Shown one piece after another: positions 23,167-33,900 of a stretch of DNA of 64,000 nucleotides. Numbering within the stretch: the stretch's first letter is position 1; each line of letters starts with the position of its first letter. The DNA is from Tribonema minus. Taxonomy: Eukaryota; Sar; Xanthophyceae; Tribonematales; Tribonemataceae. The DNA is taken from NCBI GenBank assembly GCA_017506865.1, contig JAFCMP010000551.1, forward strand, positions 62,001 through 126,000, written 5' to 3'. A program made the position numbers and the translations under genes. A model generated the notes under the pieces. The model saw nothing but the letters and a program-made list of their open reading frames with translations. It did not search any database and had not been told where the DNA came from.

Positions 23167-26100
23167 TCATGCGCTAGAGGCATGGACTGTGTCGCGTGAG
23201 AGGGGGGGTATGGGACCCCTGCTGGACAGGTAGCGCCGCGCCAGGATTACAAAGCGCCCAACCATAAGCACCTGCAGCGGGGGGGACAATGGGGGGACAC
23301 CAGCGATCAGCATCAGGCTCTGCGGCAGCGCGGCAAACGCAAGCAGCACCGCTCCCCCCTGCGCTGCCGCCTCAACTGCCACATTGCAGACCTGCAGTTG
23401 CCGGCCAGGTGACACTCCAAATGTCAGCTACCTGCTGCACTCATGTCACGATCGCTCCGCAATTTTTCAACTGCGTACGTGAATGAAGAGGAAGGTCCAT
23501 CCACACGCGCCGCACCCGGAAGTCCCACATGATGGCCAGCAGGCTCCGCAACAGCGCGGCGCGCATGCCGCCGTCATTTCCGCTGCCACAAACTTATCGT
23601 TGCCACGCTGAATCTTACCTGGAACGCCAGCGGCCTGCTCTGCACTGGCTTGACACTCTTCGGCTGGGCGCGTGAACGGAGGAAAACCACAACAACCACA
23701 GAAAACATGCGCACCTGGAAGCCCCACATGATAGCGATGAAGCTCTGCGGCAGCGCGGCGCGCGCCAGCAGCAGCGCGCCGCATGCCGCGCCACTGCTGC
23801 TGCCACAAACTTGCTGTTGCCACGCTGGTTTTTCAGTCGGAATGCCAAAGGCCTGCTCTGCACTGGCCTGACACTCTTCGACTGGGCGCGTGAACGGAAG
23901 GAAACCACCACGGAACTCATGCGCACCTGGAAGCCCTACATGATGGCAAGCAGGCTCCGCACGCCACCGCCATTGTCGCGCTGCATACTTGCCGCTGCCA
24001 GACTGGATCGCCAACAGCGTGCTCTGTCTGCACTGGCTTGACACTCTTTGACTGGGTGCGTGAACGGACAAAAACAACAACCAAGGAACACATGCGCACC
24101 TGGAAGCCCCACATGATGGCGAGGAAGCTCTGCGGCAGCGCAGCGCGCGCCAGCAGCAGCGCGCCGCACGCCGCCGCCCCTGCCGCCGCGACGCCGCCCG
24201 CGACGTACTTGTAGTCCTCGGCTGCCGCGAAGATGCCGTCCCACACGAAGACGAGGCCGCACAGGGGCTCGCAGAGGGCGAATATGGGGAGCGCTGCCGC
24301 GGCGGCGGCGATGACCGCGGGGTCGTTGGTGAAGACGCGTGGTATGGCGTGGCGGCCAGCGGCGAGGAGCACGCCGAGCGCTGTGGCGAAGATGAGCCCC
24401 AGCTGCAAGGGCAAGGGGTGACGTGCCATGTGGCGAAGGTAGTAGACAGGGGGGCAAGGGGTTGGAGGTGCAGCCCCCAGCAAGCCCTAAACCTGACCCT
24501 GGTCCTGACCGCTAGTCCTGACCACTAAGTAGCGCTGACCCTATCTCCCAACTGAAACCTACCCCTAGCGTTCTGATCAAACCAGACCGTGATTCTAACG
24601 CGCACCTCCTCCTTTCTTTGACCTGAAAGCTGTCTTGTCCCTAACCCAACCCTAGCCCTAGCCGTGAAAACGCAGCCCACATGTGACGGTTGGGTTAACC
24701 TTTGGGTTACACGTGATGCCTGTGATGGCCCGATATTGAAGGAGAGGATATGGCAACAACTCATACGACATTGCTACGGCGAGGCAATGCTTCTTGACCA
24801 AGGCCAGGAAGCTGGGAAGTGCACTGCTGCTGCCGCTTGGGGTTAGTGTTAGGCAGCGGCCATGACTTGAAGTTGTCATCACGAAACTGACCTGCAGCAG
24901 GCGGTTGCTGAGGGCGAGGCAGGGCTCAGAGCCACGAGCGCCACCGCCACCACATGCATAGTACTTGGTACCACCAACGACACATGGGGACATCAATCCG
25001 CTACTACTGCAGCAGTAATACGTAGTATGATTCGAAGTGATCGTTGCGAAAGTCACCTGCAGCAGGCGGTTGCAAAGGGCGCGACAGCGCTCAGAGTCGC
25101 CCGCGCGCACCGCCTGCGCCACGAGCGCAACCGCCGCCACATGCATTGGTACTTAGCGCCACCAGGGACACATGGGGAAACCAATCCCAATCCGCTGCTA
25201 CTTCAGCAGTAGTACGTAGTAAATGATTTGAGGTATTCATCACAAAACTGACCTGCAGCAGGCGGTTGCAGAGGGCGCGGCAGCGCGCGGCGTCGCGCGC
25301 GCATTGACGCTGCGGCGATGATGGACGCAGCATGACACAGTGCTGTTCTGCCTTGTTACCACAATGGACACGTGGGGGAAAATCGCTCTCTCTAACGTAT
25401 CATTTGAAGTGATCATCACGAAGCTCACCTGCAGCATGCGGTTGCAGAGGGCGCGGCAGCGCGCGGCGTCGCGCGCGCGCAGCGCCTGCGCCACGAGCGC
25501 CACCGCCGCCACCGCGAGCGCGTCCAGCGCCATGGTGCAGAACATCCACGCCTGGCGGCAGATCTCGTAGGCGGCGCTGGGGACGGCGCCGAGCGCTGCT
25601 GCCTGTGCCGTCGCCAGCGAGAACGTTCCCAGGATCGCGAGGGAGCGCACGCTGAGGACGGAGCCGGAGAGCACCTGCGGCGCCGCCGCAGCGCAGGGGG
25701 TGAGAGGGGGTTTACTGCTATGCGCATAGTTACATATAGAAGTAGAAGTATGAAGTTTGGAGTAGGTATGTGAGTTAAGGGTTAGGGTTAAGGCTAGGGT
25801 TAAGCGTCAGGGTTAGGGTTTGATGGTTGTTCCTCTGGTGAGGTGTTTGTACTGTGCAAAATTTTTTGAAGCAGATGTGTCAGGCTACGTGAACCTTACA
25901 TGCTTGGCGTCTCACATGCTTGCGCAGCGCCGGCGAAGGCGGCTGCTGCAGGTGCCGTAACTGAACTTTCCGCTGCCAGACAAACGCAGCCATGAGGCCG
26001 AGCGCTGACGCATCACTCATGACTCACGTACTCATGTCCACAAGTACATAAGATCTGCTATACACTTGATATGCATTATTCATGATGACTGTGACATCTG

Positions 26101-29100
26101 ACATGCTTGAGCAGCGCCGGCGAGGGAGGCTGCCGCAGGTGCCGTAAGCGGACTTTGCACTGCCACACAAATACGGTCACAAGGCCGAGCGCTGACGCAA
26201 TCTGACTCATGACGTACTCATGTCCACGCATACTTCATAAAATCAGCTGTAAACATGATACACAAACTTTGATGATTGTGACATCTCACATGCTTGAGCA
26301 GCGCCGGCGAGAGAGGCTGCCGCAAATGCCGTAAGCGCACTTTGCGCTGCCAGACGAACGCGGTTACCAGGCCGAGCGCTGACGCAATCCGACTCATGAC
26401 GTACTGGTGTCGACAAATACATGAGATCAGCTAGACACTTGGCATACACGTGTTCATGACCAATGTGGCAACCCACGTGCTTCAGCAGCGCCGGCGATGG
26501 CGGCTGCTGCAGGTGCCGCCACCAGCGTCCGCGCTGCCAGACAAACGCGGCTAGTAGCCCAAGCGCAGCGCTGGCGCGAATTCTGACTCATGGCGTACTC
26601 GTGTCCACGCATACATTAGATCTGCTGTAAACATGATATAGAAGTACAAACTTTGGTGCTTGGGACATCTCACATGGTTGAGCAGCGTCGGCGAAGGCGG
26701 CTGCCGCAGATGCCTCAACCAACTTCTGCACTGCCAGATGAACGTGGCCACAACGCCGAGCACTGATGCAAGCTGGGCGTGTATATCTGGCATGCCGTGA
26801 ATGTAGGTATGCTTACGCACAAAAGCAATCATGGAGCTTGCTTGATACACCGCATAATAATTTCTACGTCTCACATGCTTCAGCAGGGCCGGCGAAGGCG
26901 GCTGCCGCAGGTGCCGTAACCGAACTTTGCGCTGCCACACAAACGCGGTTACCAGGCCGAGCGCTGACGCGACCTGACTGGCGACGGTCGCCCACGCGGC
27001 GCCGGCGACGCCCCAGCCGAGGCCCATAATGAGCGCCGCGTCGCCGCCGAGGTTGACGAGATTCGCGATGATGCTCACCGCGAGGGGGGTGCGCGTGTCT
27101 AGGAACCCTGCGCGGATGTACACAGATATACATGCATGTAAGTAGACTTATCATACGCATGTTGATATATTTCATGATTACGGCAACTGGTGTAGACTCT
27201 AAGCAATGTATGTTCTTGGTACAGCGTGTGTATGTCAGTTGAAGCTGAGGTCGAGTTTGTTGCCAGCGACGCCCCCAGCCGAAGACCAACGAGAAGCACC
27301 GTGACGCCGCCCAGCTTGACGGGATTCGTGATGATGCTTGCCGCGAATCATCAACGCAGCAGGCGATCATCATCAGCGAGCCCATGTAAGATTCCAGCCA
27401 GATTCACACTCAGCAAACACCGCGTGTACACTTAGGGTTAGGGTTAGGGTTAGCGGTCAACGGTCGTCAAAGTTTTCGCGATCATGCACCCCCCGCGCAA
27501 CTGCAGGCAGGCAGCCTCGATGCCCCTCAAGGCCCAACCCCCCACCCCTGACCCTACACCTAATGCTGGGTCAGTCGCGTATGCGCACAGATTATTGAAC
27601 GGGCTCTGCCGGGCACCCATGCGAAGCTGCGTAGCCTCATGGCACCAAATGGGTATGCATGCAATACAAATGCCATCGTCAGGGGGTGCCCTTGCACGCC
27701 CCCTTAGGGTTAGGGTTAGGGCTAGGGTTTGGGTTAGCTCGGCGCTGCTGTACGCGTAGAGAGCGCCAGTGCGCGTATGCACAGACTAGCAGCTGCCGCA
27801 GAGGTGTACTTCAAAGGTGTGTACCTACATATATATTCATCGAGTGGGTCCATCAGAACGCCCCGGCACTGGCATATGCGCAGACAGCGTCAGTGCACCC
27901 ATGCGTTGGTCGACAAGTGTTCGTCGTGAATGGCGTATGCACGTATTATGAAATGTATGTTAGGGAGCAGGTACATTGGAGCGGCCTGGCGCTAGCATAC
28001 GCGCACAAAAAGTGGGCAGCGCCAGTTTGCGCATGCAAAGCTGTGTAAACTGCTGCGGGGCATGCACGTACATGTTGAAGTTGAAGTATGGCCTTGACGA
28101 GTACCTCGGAACGCCCCGGCGCTGGCGAACGAACACAGCACGGCGGGCAGCATCAGCGTGCATACTACGTGCGATCCGCAAGAAACCGCCGCAAAAGAGG
28201 CATGTACGCATATCTTCATACCGTAGGCATGTACCTCAAAACGCCCCGGCGCTAGCGTACGTGCACGGAACGGCGGGCAGTGCCAGCACGCGTTGCGCAG
28301 CTACGCCAAAGTGCAACTCTGCAAAGCATATATGGATGCTGGTTGCAGTAAAAATGTGTAGTACCTCGAAGCGCCCCGGCACTAGCGCATGCGCACAGCA
28401 CGGCGGGCAGCGCCAGCGCGCGCATGCGTAGCCACGCAAAACTGCGATACTGCAATTAGCATACTTGAATACTTGTTGCAGCATGAACGTGTAGTGCCTC
28501 GGAACGCCCCAGCGCTGGCATACGCGCACAGCACGGCGGGCAGCGCCAGCGCACGTATGCGCAGATAGCCGTGCTCGGCAGCACCAGCATGAGGGTATGC
28601 GCGGATAGGCAAGTAACCGCCGCCAAGAGGTACATTCATAGGGTAAGTACATACCTCGGAACGCCCCTGCGCTAGCGTATGCGCACAGCACGGCGGGCAG
28701 CGCCAGCGCGCGTATGCGCAGGTAGGTGACCGCCGCGGCGTGCAGCGGCGAGGCGGCTTGCGTGCCGCTGAAGAAGCTGACCAGCTGCGGCGCAAACCCT
28801 AGCAGCAGGGCTGCGAGCGCGGTGCCGCCGCCCGCCGCTACCCAGAGCGCGCCAGAGACGGACCTGGTTTTGCGCGTGCGGCAACGGCGCGTTTGGACAC
28901 TTCTGTAAGATTGGATGTTCAGGTGATATACGTAGAAGCAACTGTACATGGAAGCGAAGTAGCGCATGTTTACGTCCTGAATGACTGGTACTAGAGAATA
29001 CATTTTATGGATGGCACTATGGATCGTGAGCGTGAACGCGCATGTATGCACGCGCACTGCCTCACCGGGAGGTCGCATCGGAATTACCGCTGGCGATGCT

Positions 29101-30811
29101 CGCTGCCACGATGGGGGTGATGCTCACCTTTAGAAACTGGTGTCAATAGAATCAAGCTTGTGCTTGTAGGGTTGTGGTGAGGAAGACACTGCTGACATGT
29201 ACTGTACACTGGACTGTACACGTGTTCAGGCTTCTGCGTGCTGGTGGGGTTGTGGTGAGGGGAACACTGTACGCGTGTACTGTACACTCAATTGTACACG
29301 TGTTCAGGCTTCTACGTGTGTAGAAAAAGGCTGTGTTTGCGCGTGTGCTGCCTCACCGGGAGGTCGCGTCAGGGTCGCCGCTGGCGATGCTCGCTGCCAC
29401 AATGGGGGTGATGCTCGCCACCAGGAAGGTAAACATGCTTGTGGCAAAGCGCAGTATCATGCCCGCGATGCCGACGCCCCCTGTCCATGCAAGAACATAT
29501 GTAATGTAGCCACATCAGTCAATGCACACAAGGTACCCAGAAACGCGAGGTGGTACAGCGACAGCAGCGCGAGACGTGTCTTGTAACATTTTGTGGAAGT
29601 CATTGTATTCAAATGGCCATGATCAGCAGCTTGAGTGCGAGCCTGGCCCTACTAACCCTAGTTGCCGCTGCGATGGATGTCGTGCAGTGACACTCCAGGC
29701 AGCTGTCTGCTCGGTGCTACTGGCATTACGTGTGCTGCTGCAGCACCTACTTGCAAGTACATGCACAAGCAAGGGTTGCCAGGCGGCTCAATCCTACTGC
29801 ATTACGTGTGTTCCTGTGGTGCTGCTGCTGCTACGTGTGAGGTGCAGGCACACAAGGGAGGAGTTTTTCAGGCCTGCACACGCTGAGGAAAACATGGCTG
29901 CAGGACCTTCCTTAGCCAGTTGCATACATACGCCCGGCCCCTCATGACACGTGCAGATGAAGGTTCAGAACGTAGCACACAGATTCACAGTATTGGTGAG
30001 TGCAACGCATATGTCGACCCATTCTAATGCTGGCGTCACAAACCATGGGTGCTGCCTGGTACCGAAACAAATGCTGATGCAGGTGGCAGCGAACGTGCCA
30101 CATGTGCCTCTGCAGAGGTAGAAGCATGCATTGTTCGCTCAACACACATGCACATACATGTGTGCATCATACACATTGCAAAACGCTTCAGCTCAGACAC
30201 GTGCTTTGCGGGACTACCCGCAACATCATGTCATGCCGTCTGAGGAGCCGCTCGCTTCTGGCCCTTATGAATCAACTGAAACTAGTACGGGATGATGATG
30301 ATGTGGCAGGAAAATGCTGACAATAGGCCTTGCACCCATGATACAAGAGCAGTGAGCATTCAACATCAAACAGCCTGGTTTAAATGGACATTATTTACTT
30401 GCTGATAGTGTGGCACCGGCACACACCTAGCTCTGCTGCGCCCAGACGCCCCACAAACGCAGCGTCCACCATGCTCATGATGGGCTCGAGCGCAAGCGTG
30501 GCGAAGGCGGGCACCGCGATGAGCCTGATCTCTGTGTCAAACTCATTCCGTCGCACAGTCTGCGCGCTGAAGTGCCGCAGGCTTCTAACGAGACTCGCTG
30601 GGGTGTGCCTGAATGGCGGAGTTGCTGCGTTTCCAGGCAAGGCATTATCATCGCTCCCTAGAGTTTGTGTCGTGATTTTGGGGCCTGCTGCCACTCGCCC
30701 GTGCCTCCCAGCAGCTCTCTGTCTGCCGCTAGCAGCGGCAGGACTAGGCAGCAAGGCTATCGTGTCGTGGCATGCTAAACACAGCACCAGCACCACCGTC
30801 AGCCACCGCAT
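23167..30811 (-). CDS. MATE-family multidrug/metabolite transporter, seven exons
   Basis: This is a cation-coupled antiporter of the MATE/DinF family that would export organic compounds across a membrane. Exons: 30811-30427, 29480-29357, 28863-28655, 27107-26875, 25674-25429, 24402-24100, 23271-23167. All borders are GT-AG and all phases join, giving 534 residues. Recognisable MATE blocks in order: EIRLIAVPAFATLALEP and VDAAFVGRLGAAELG (exon 1), FATSMFTFLVASITP (2), YLRIRALALPAVL and GAFRG (3), FLDTRTPLAVSI and GWGVAGAAWATV (4), AYEICRQAWMFCTMALDALAVA (5), RVFTNDPAVI and LVFVWDGIFAAAEDY (6), VLMVGRFVILARRYL (7). The block order best fits the plant DTX42-47/EDS5-like group, by memory. Exon 1 starts with a signal-like MRWLTVVLVLCLAC, so plastid or secretory targeting is possible. 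Introns after exons 2-6 carry decayed copies of the preceding exon end. Confidence 0.88.
23285..24099 (-). repeat. MATE intron 6: four decayed copies of the exon 6 3' end
   Basis: The end of exon 6 (sense AGCTTCCTCGCCATCATGTGG...CAG|GTGCGCATG) recurs at about 23928-23970, 23706-23790, 23503-23575 and 23290-23375, about 200 bp apart. The 23706-23790 copy is close to the master and still carries the ALLLARAALPQS coding block. The last copy reads LLAFAALPQSLML in frame with the exon 7 acceptor region. Confidence 0.85.
24480..24663 (-). repeat. Degenerate CCCTAA-type stretch in MATE intron 5
   Basis: Dispersed CCCTAA, CCTGACC and CCCTAGCC units, densest at 24482-24520 and 24640-24663. Confidence 0.6.
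24880..25428 (-). repeat. MATE intron 5: three decayed copies of the exon 5 3' end
   Basis: The exon 5 end with its donor (CTGCAG|GTGAGCTTCGTGATG) recurs at about 25243-25310, 25044-25145 and 24880-24955, about 190 bp apart. The copy nearest the master is the best match, and the farthest the shortest. Confidence 0.88.
25772..25821 (+). repeat. TTAGGG-type tract in MATE intron 4
   Basis: Run of GGGTTAGGGTTAAGG-type units. Confidence 0.8.
25905..26874 (-). repeat. MATE intron 4: five decayed copies of the exon 4 3' end
   Basis: A block of about 110 bp matching the end of exon 4 (sense CAGCCGCC...CTGCTGAAGCATGTGAG) recurs at about 26668-26775, 26470-26580, 26280-26390, 26095-26205 and 25910-26020. 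The period is close to 190 bp. Each copy is followed on the plus strand by a shared TCATG-ACGTACTCATGTCCAC block, so the repeated unit includes intron sequence. Reading frames are partly kept (HLRQPPSP-like) but splice signals vary. Confidence 0.9.
27433..27738 (+). repeat. Two TTAGGG tracts in MATE intron 3
   Basis: Clean TTAGGG runs at 27433-27454 and 27704-27735, separated by unrelated sequence. Confidence 0.8.
27736..28654 (-). repeat. MATE intron 3: about seven decayed copies of the exon 3 3' end
   Basis: The exon 3 end (28655-28730; plus-strand signature CTCGGAACGCCCC...GCACGGCGGGCAGCGCCAGCG) recurs at about 28497-28570, 28363-28440, 28233-28305, 28103-28170, 27965-28035, 27850-27905 and 27738-27790. 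The period is about 130-150 bp. Identity falls with distance from the true exon. Several copies keep the GAG|GTACT-like donor. Confidence 0.92.
29065..29133 (-). repeat. MATE intron 2: one copy of the exon 2 3' end
   Basis: About 65 bp match the end of exon 2 including the donor (plus-strand CTCACCGGGAGGTCGC...CGCTGGCGATGCTCGCTGCCAC), about 290 bp downstream of the real exon end. Confidence 0.88.
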
Positions 30812-30971
30812 GCTACCACCTCTCTAGCTTCTGCAAGTCCATCTATCAGGCATGCTGAAGGTAGCACCACAGAACACACACACCACGCGCCTTTCTTCTT
30901 CTGATGCCCGGCTTGAAGTTCGCGAAGGTCAACATTGAAGTTTGATCCAGAGAAGAGCGAGCTCACGAACG
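30812..30971. promoter_or_regulatory. 160 bp divergent promoter between MATE and reductase-like genes
   Basis: The two start codons face away from each other across only 160 bp. Two TTGAAGTT motifs (30912-30920 and 30935-30943) lie 30-60 bp before the plus-strand ATG. Confidence 0.55.
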
Positions 30972-33900
30972 ATGCTCTTGTGGCCAACGCAGTGCGCTAG
31001 CACCCTGGCACTGCTGCTGGCACAACTGCTATTACCACAGAGCGCCCTTGCCTTCGGGCTTGCGAAATCGGTTGCTACGTCAGCGCGCCTGCAGAGAGCT
31101 GCAGCACGAACGTGTTCCATGGCGCCCATGATGACAGTTATCGTCGGCAAGGGCCGCATCGGCAATGCTTTGTACGTAAGTGCGCAGAGGGCGGAAGTAG
31201 ATCCATCGCTTATGCTGAGTGACACAAAAATCAAACATGCACATTTTTGGATCAAAAGCAGCGCTTGTGCTGACACTGCCTGATGCGATACGACGATCAG
31301 ACGAACCTTGCACAAATGTTGGCTCAACCTTATGCAGCATTTGTGCTCCCGCGTGTTGTGTAGGCACACCAGCATGAACCGATGCCATTCAAACCTTTTC
31401 TGGTGGTGCTTCGAGTAACACTGAGCAAGTGCGCTTGCAATCCTATTTGCTGCTGTGCACCATGTCTGATTGCTCAGGAAATGGGCGATGGCACAGACAC
31501 CTTAGTGGGACGCTCGACCACCATCCCGGACGGGCAGGGACCGATTTATGTGAGTCTAGGCACTCCTCACGTCCTGCCAGCTTCATTTGTGTCAACACCG
31601 AAAATGCGATGACAAGATAACATTGTACATGTATATGAGGACATGTAGTTTTGCGCACGACACTACTCAAGCTATGTCAGTAGATTACACGAGCTCCAGT
31701 GCTGCGTCCAGCACACACGCAGCAACGGCACGATCTTCAATGCTGCTACTTGACGACTGCCTCGAGGTGTTGCTTGCTTGAGCCCGCTTGGTATTGACAG
31801 CGGAGGTGTGACGCTGCTTGGAAAAGCTGCCACCAGCGGGACACCTGCGCCTTCAGCAACATTGATGTAACATCCTTGCATGCCTCAGCCGTGCACCTAC
31901 AAATGACCACTGCAGCATAAGTGCACGTCACGTTTCGTGTGCCTTGCGTATGCTCGTCCTACTACTGTAGCTCGTTGAGCCCCATGCTTATGCACAGGTT
32001 GAGCGCTTGAGCGTCTCAACAGCTTGAGTCACGCACCGCAGATATGCACACACGCTAATGGCCTGGATAACACAAGTCCCCATACACTGGATCAGCACTT
32101 GAAGTTTACACTTACAGTTCAAGTTGAATCTCAACGCATAGGACTGCACACCATCGCGCCCTGCAGGTTTGCACGCGCAACGACGACCTGGAGAACGTTA
32201 TTCTGCGGACGCCGCCGTCCAGGCGGGACGACCTCGTATTCCTGCAGAACGGTATTCTGGGACCGTTCCTGGCAAAGCACGGCCTCTCCAACAACTCACA
32301 GGTGCGGCGTTGTTGGGCAGCGAATGGTGTACTGCTGCGGCGATCGTCAGTGCGTATGTTGTGCCGGCGGGTGTTGACCGTCTCTCGGCGGTTCAACTGT
32401 GGTCTGGCGTGCCCTCAAACGACTTGGCTGGTGTGTTGCACAGTGAAGGGATGCCTGTGCCTGTATCTGAATATATGTTGAAACTGCACCTGAAGTCGGC
32501 TTCACCCAGTCGAGTCGCTGGCACTCACGGAAGTGGTGGTCATTTCATATCCCCTACGCACAAACTTCTATTTGCAGACAAGTGGCCAGAGGCGTTGGTG
32601 TCATCTTACTTCAAGCTACTGCACGCCACCTTCCAGAACCTGGTCAGTTCTGCGCTTCTACACTTTGTGCAGCGTGGGCAAGAGGAGCCTACCATTTACC
32701 TACTCAAAAAGTATAATGATTCTTAGGGTTAGAGTTAGGGTTAGGGTTCGGGTTAAGTAGGATTCAGGGTTAGGGTTTCAACTTGAACGCATCCGAGCCC
32801 GCATCTTCATGTCCATTGCGCAGCGCACCTCAGGATGCCCTGTGCGCCATCTCTTCGCAGCTTGATTTGCATCTGTTCTGCTCGATCATGTCCCTCAATT
32901 GAACGCCTCTGCAGCGGTGAGAGTATTAACCCTAACCCTAGCCCTAACTGTAACCCATCACCCCCCCACCCCCCAATGCGAATTACATCTGTGCGCATCT
33001 GTTCCGCTCTGTCCACCCCCCCCCCCGCAGGCCCTCATCTACTTTGCGGTAGCCAAGCAGGGGGAGAAGCCCATCGACGGCGTGACCGACGTCAACCCTG
33101 AGGGCCTCACCGCCGCCACGGGCAAGTGGGCCCCGGCCTTCAAGGAGAGGCTCAGCACAGGGGGTCTATCGTGCCACATTCTGAACACGACAGAGGTAAG
33201 CTGGCTTGAATTTGGGGGTGTACCGGTACTGAGTGCGGGAAAGTGGGCCCCGGCTTCCAAGGAGAGGCTCAGCAAAGGGGGTCTGTCGTGCTACATTCTG
33301 AACCCCACAGAGGTGAGCTGGCTTGAGTACACTGGGGGGGGGGTACTGATGCTTAGTGCGGAACCATGGAGTGAATATACGAGGGGAGAGCAGGTGGGTC
33401 AGCGGGCAAAGAAAGAGGGGACTGGCGGGGGGGTTCTGCTGGGATGAACGACGAGCTTTGACGGAGTTGCACACCAGTGATGCGAACGGGGAGCAATCTT
33501 CATGTGTTGACACGTGTTGATGATCACAAGCAGTCAAAGGTCGCGGTGATCTCAGCCAGCAGCGCGACAGTCATTGTACGCTGTCATCGCATTCGCATCG
33601 CGCCCACGGCCAACCGCAGGTGAGCATTTCGGCCGCCACGACGGACCGCATGCAAGTGGCGCACGAGTCCATGCATGAGGAATGCGCAGCAGTGTGCGTG
33701 TATGTCAATATGAGCTGTATGCATGCAGCATGGTAAAGCTACTTCATACCCACTGCCTACTGCGGCAGCAAAAATCAACACGTCGCTGCCTCAATCCTCT
33801 ACAGTTCACGACACAGTCCTTCGCTGCCGCTTGACTCAGTGACTCACTCATTCACTAACCCACTCGCAACGTCGCGCAGTTCACGGCGCAGTCCTTTGAG

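Noticed and set aside
22883-23233. Plus-strand frame next to the MATE 3' end
   Set aside because: It starts at TTG, overlaps the last MATE exon in antisense and has no domain.
25905-28655. Regular spaced repeats as a CRISPR-like array
   Set aside because: Units are decayed copies of the adjacent exon end with splice sites, in a eukaryotic intron; repeat and spacer sizes do not fit CRISPR.
25905-28655. Copies as a bank of mutually exclusive alternative exons
   Set aside because: Most copies lack an acceptor, have lost the frame and match only the exon's 3' part, so they cannot replace the exon. Alternative donors remain possible.
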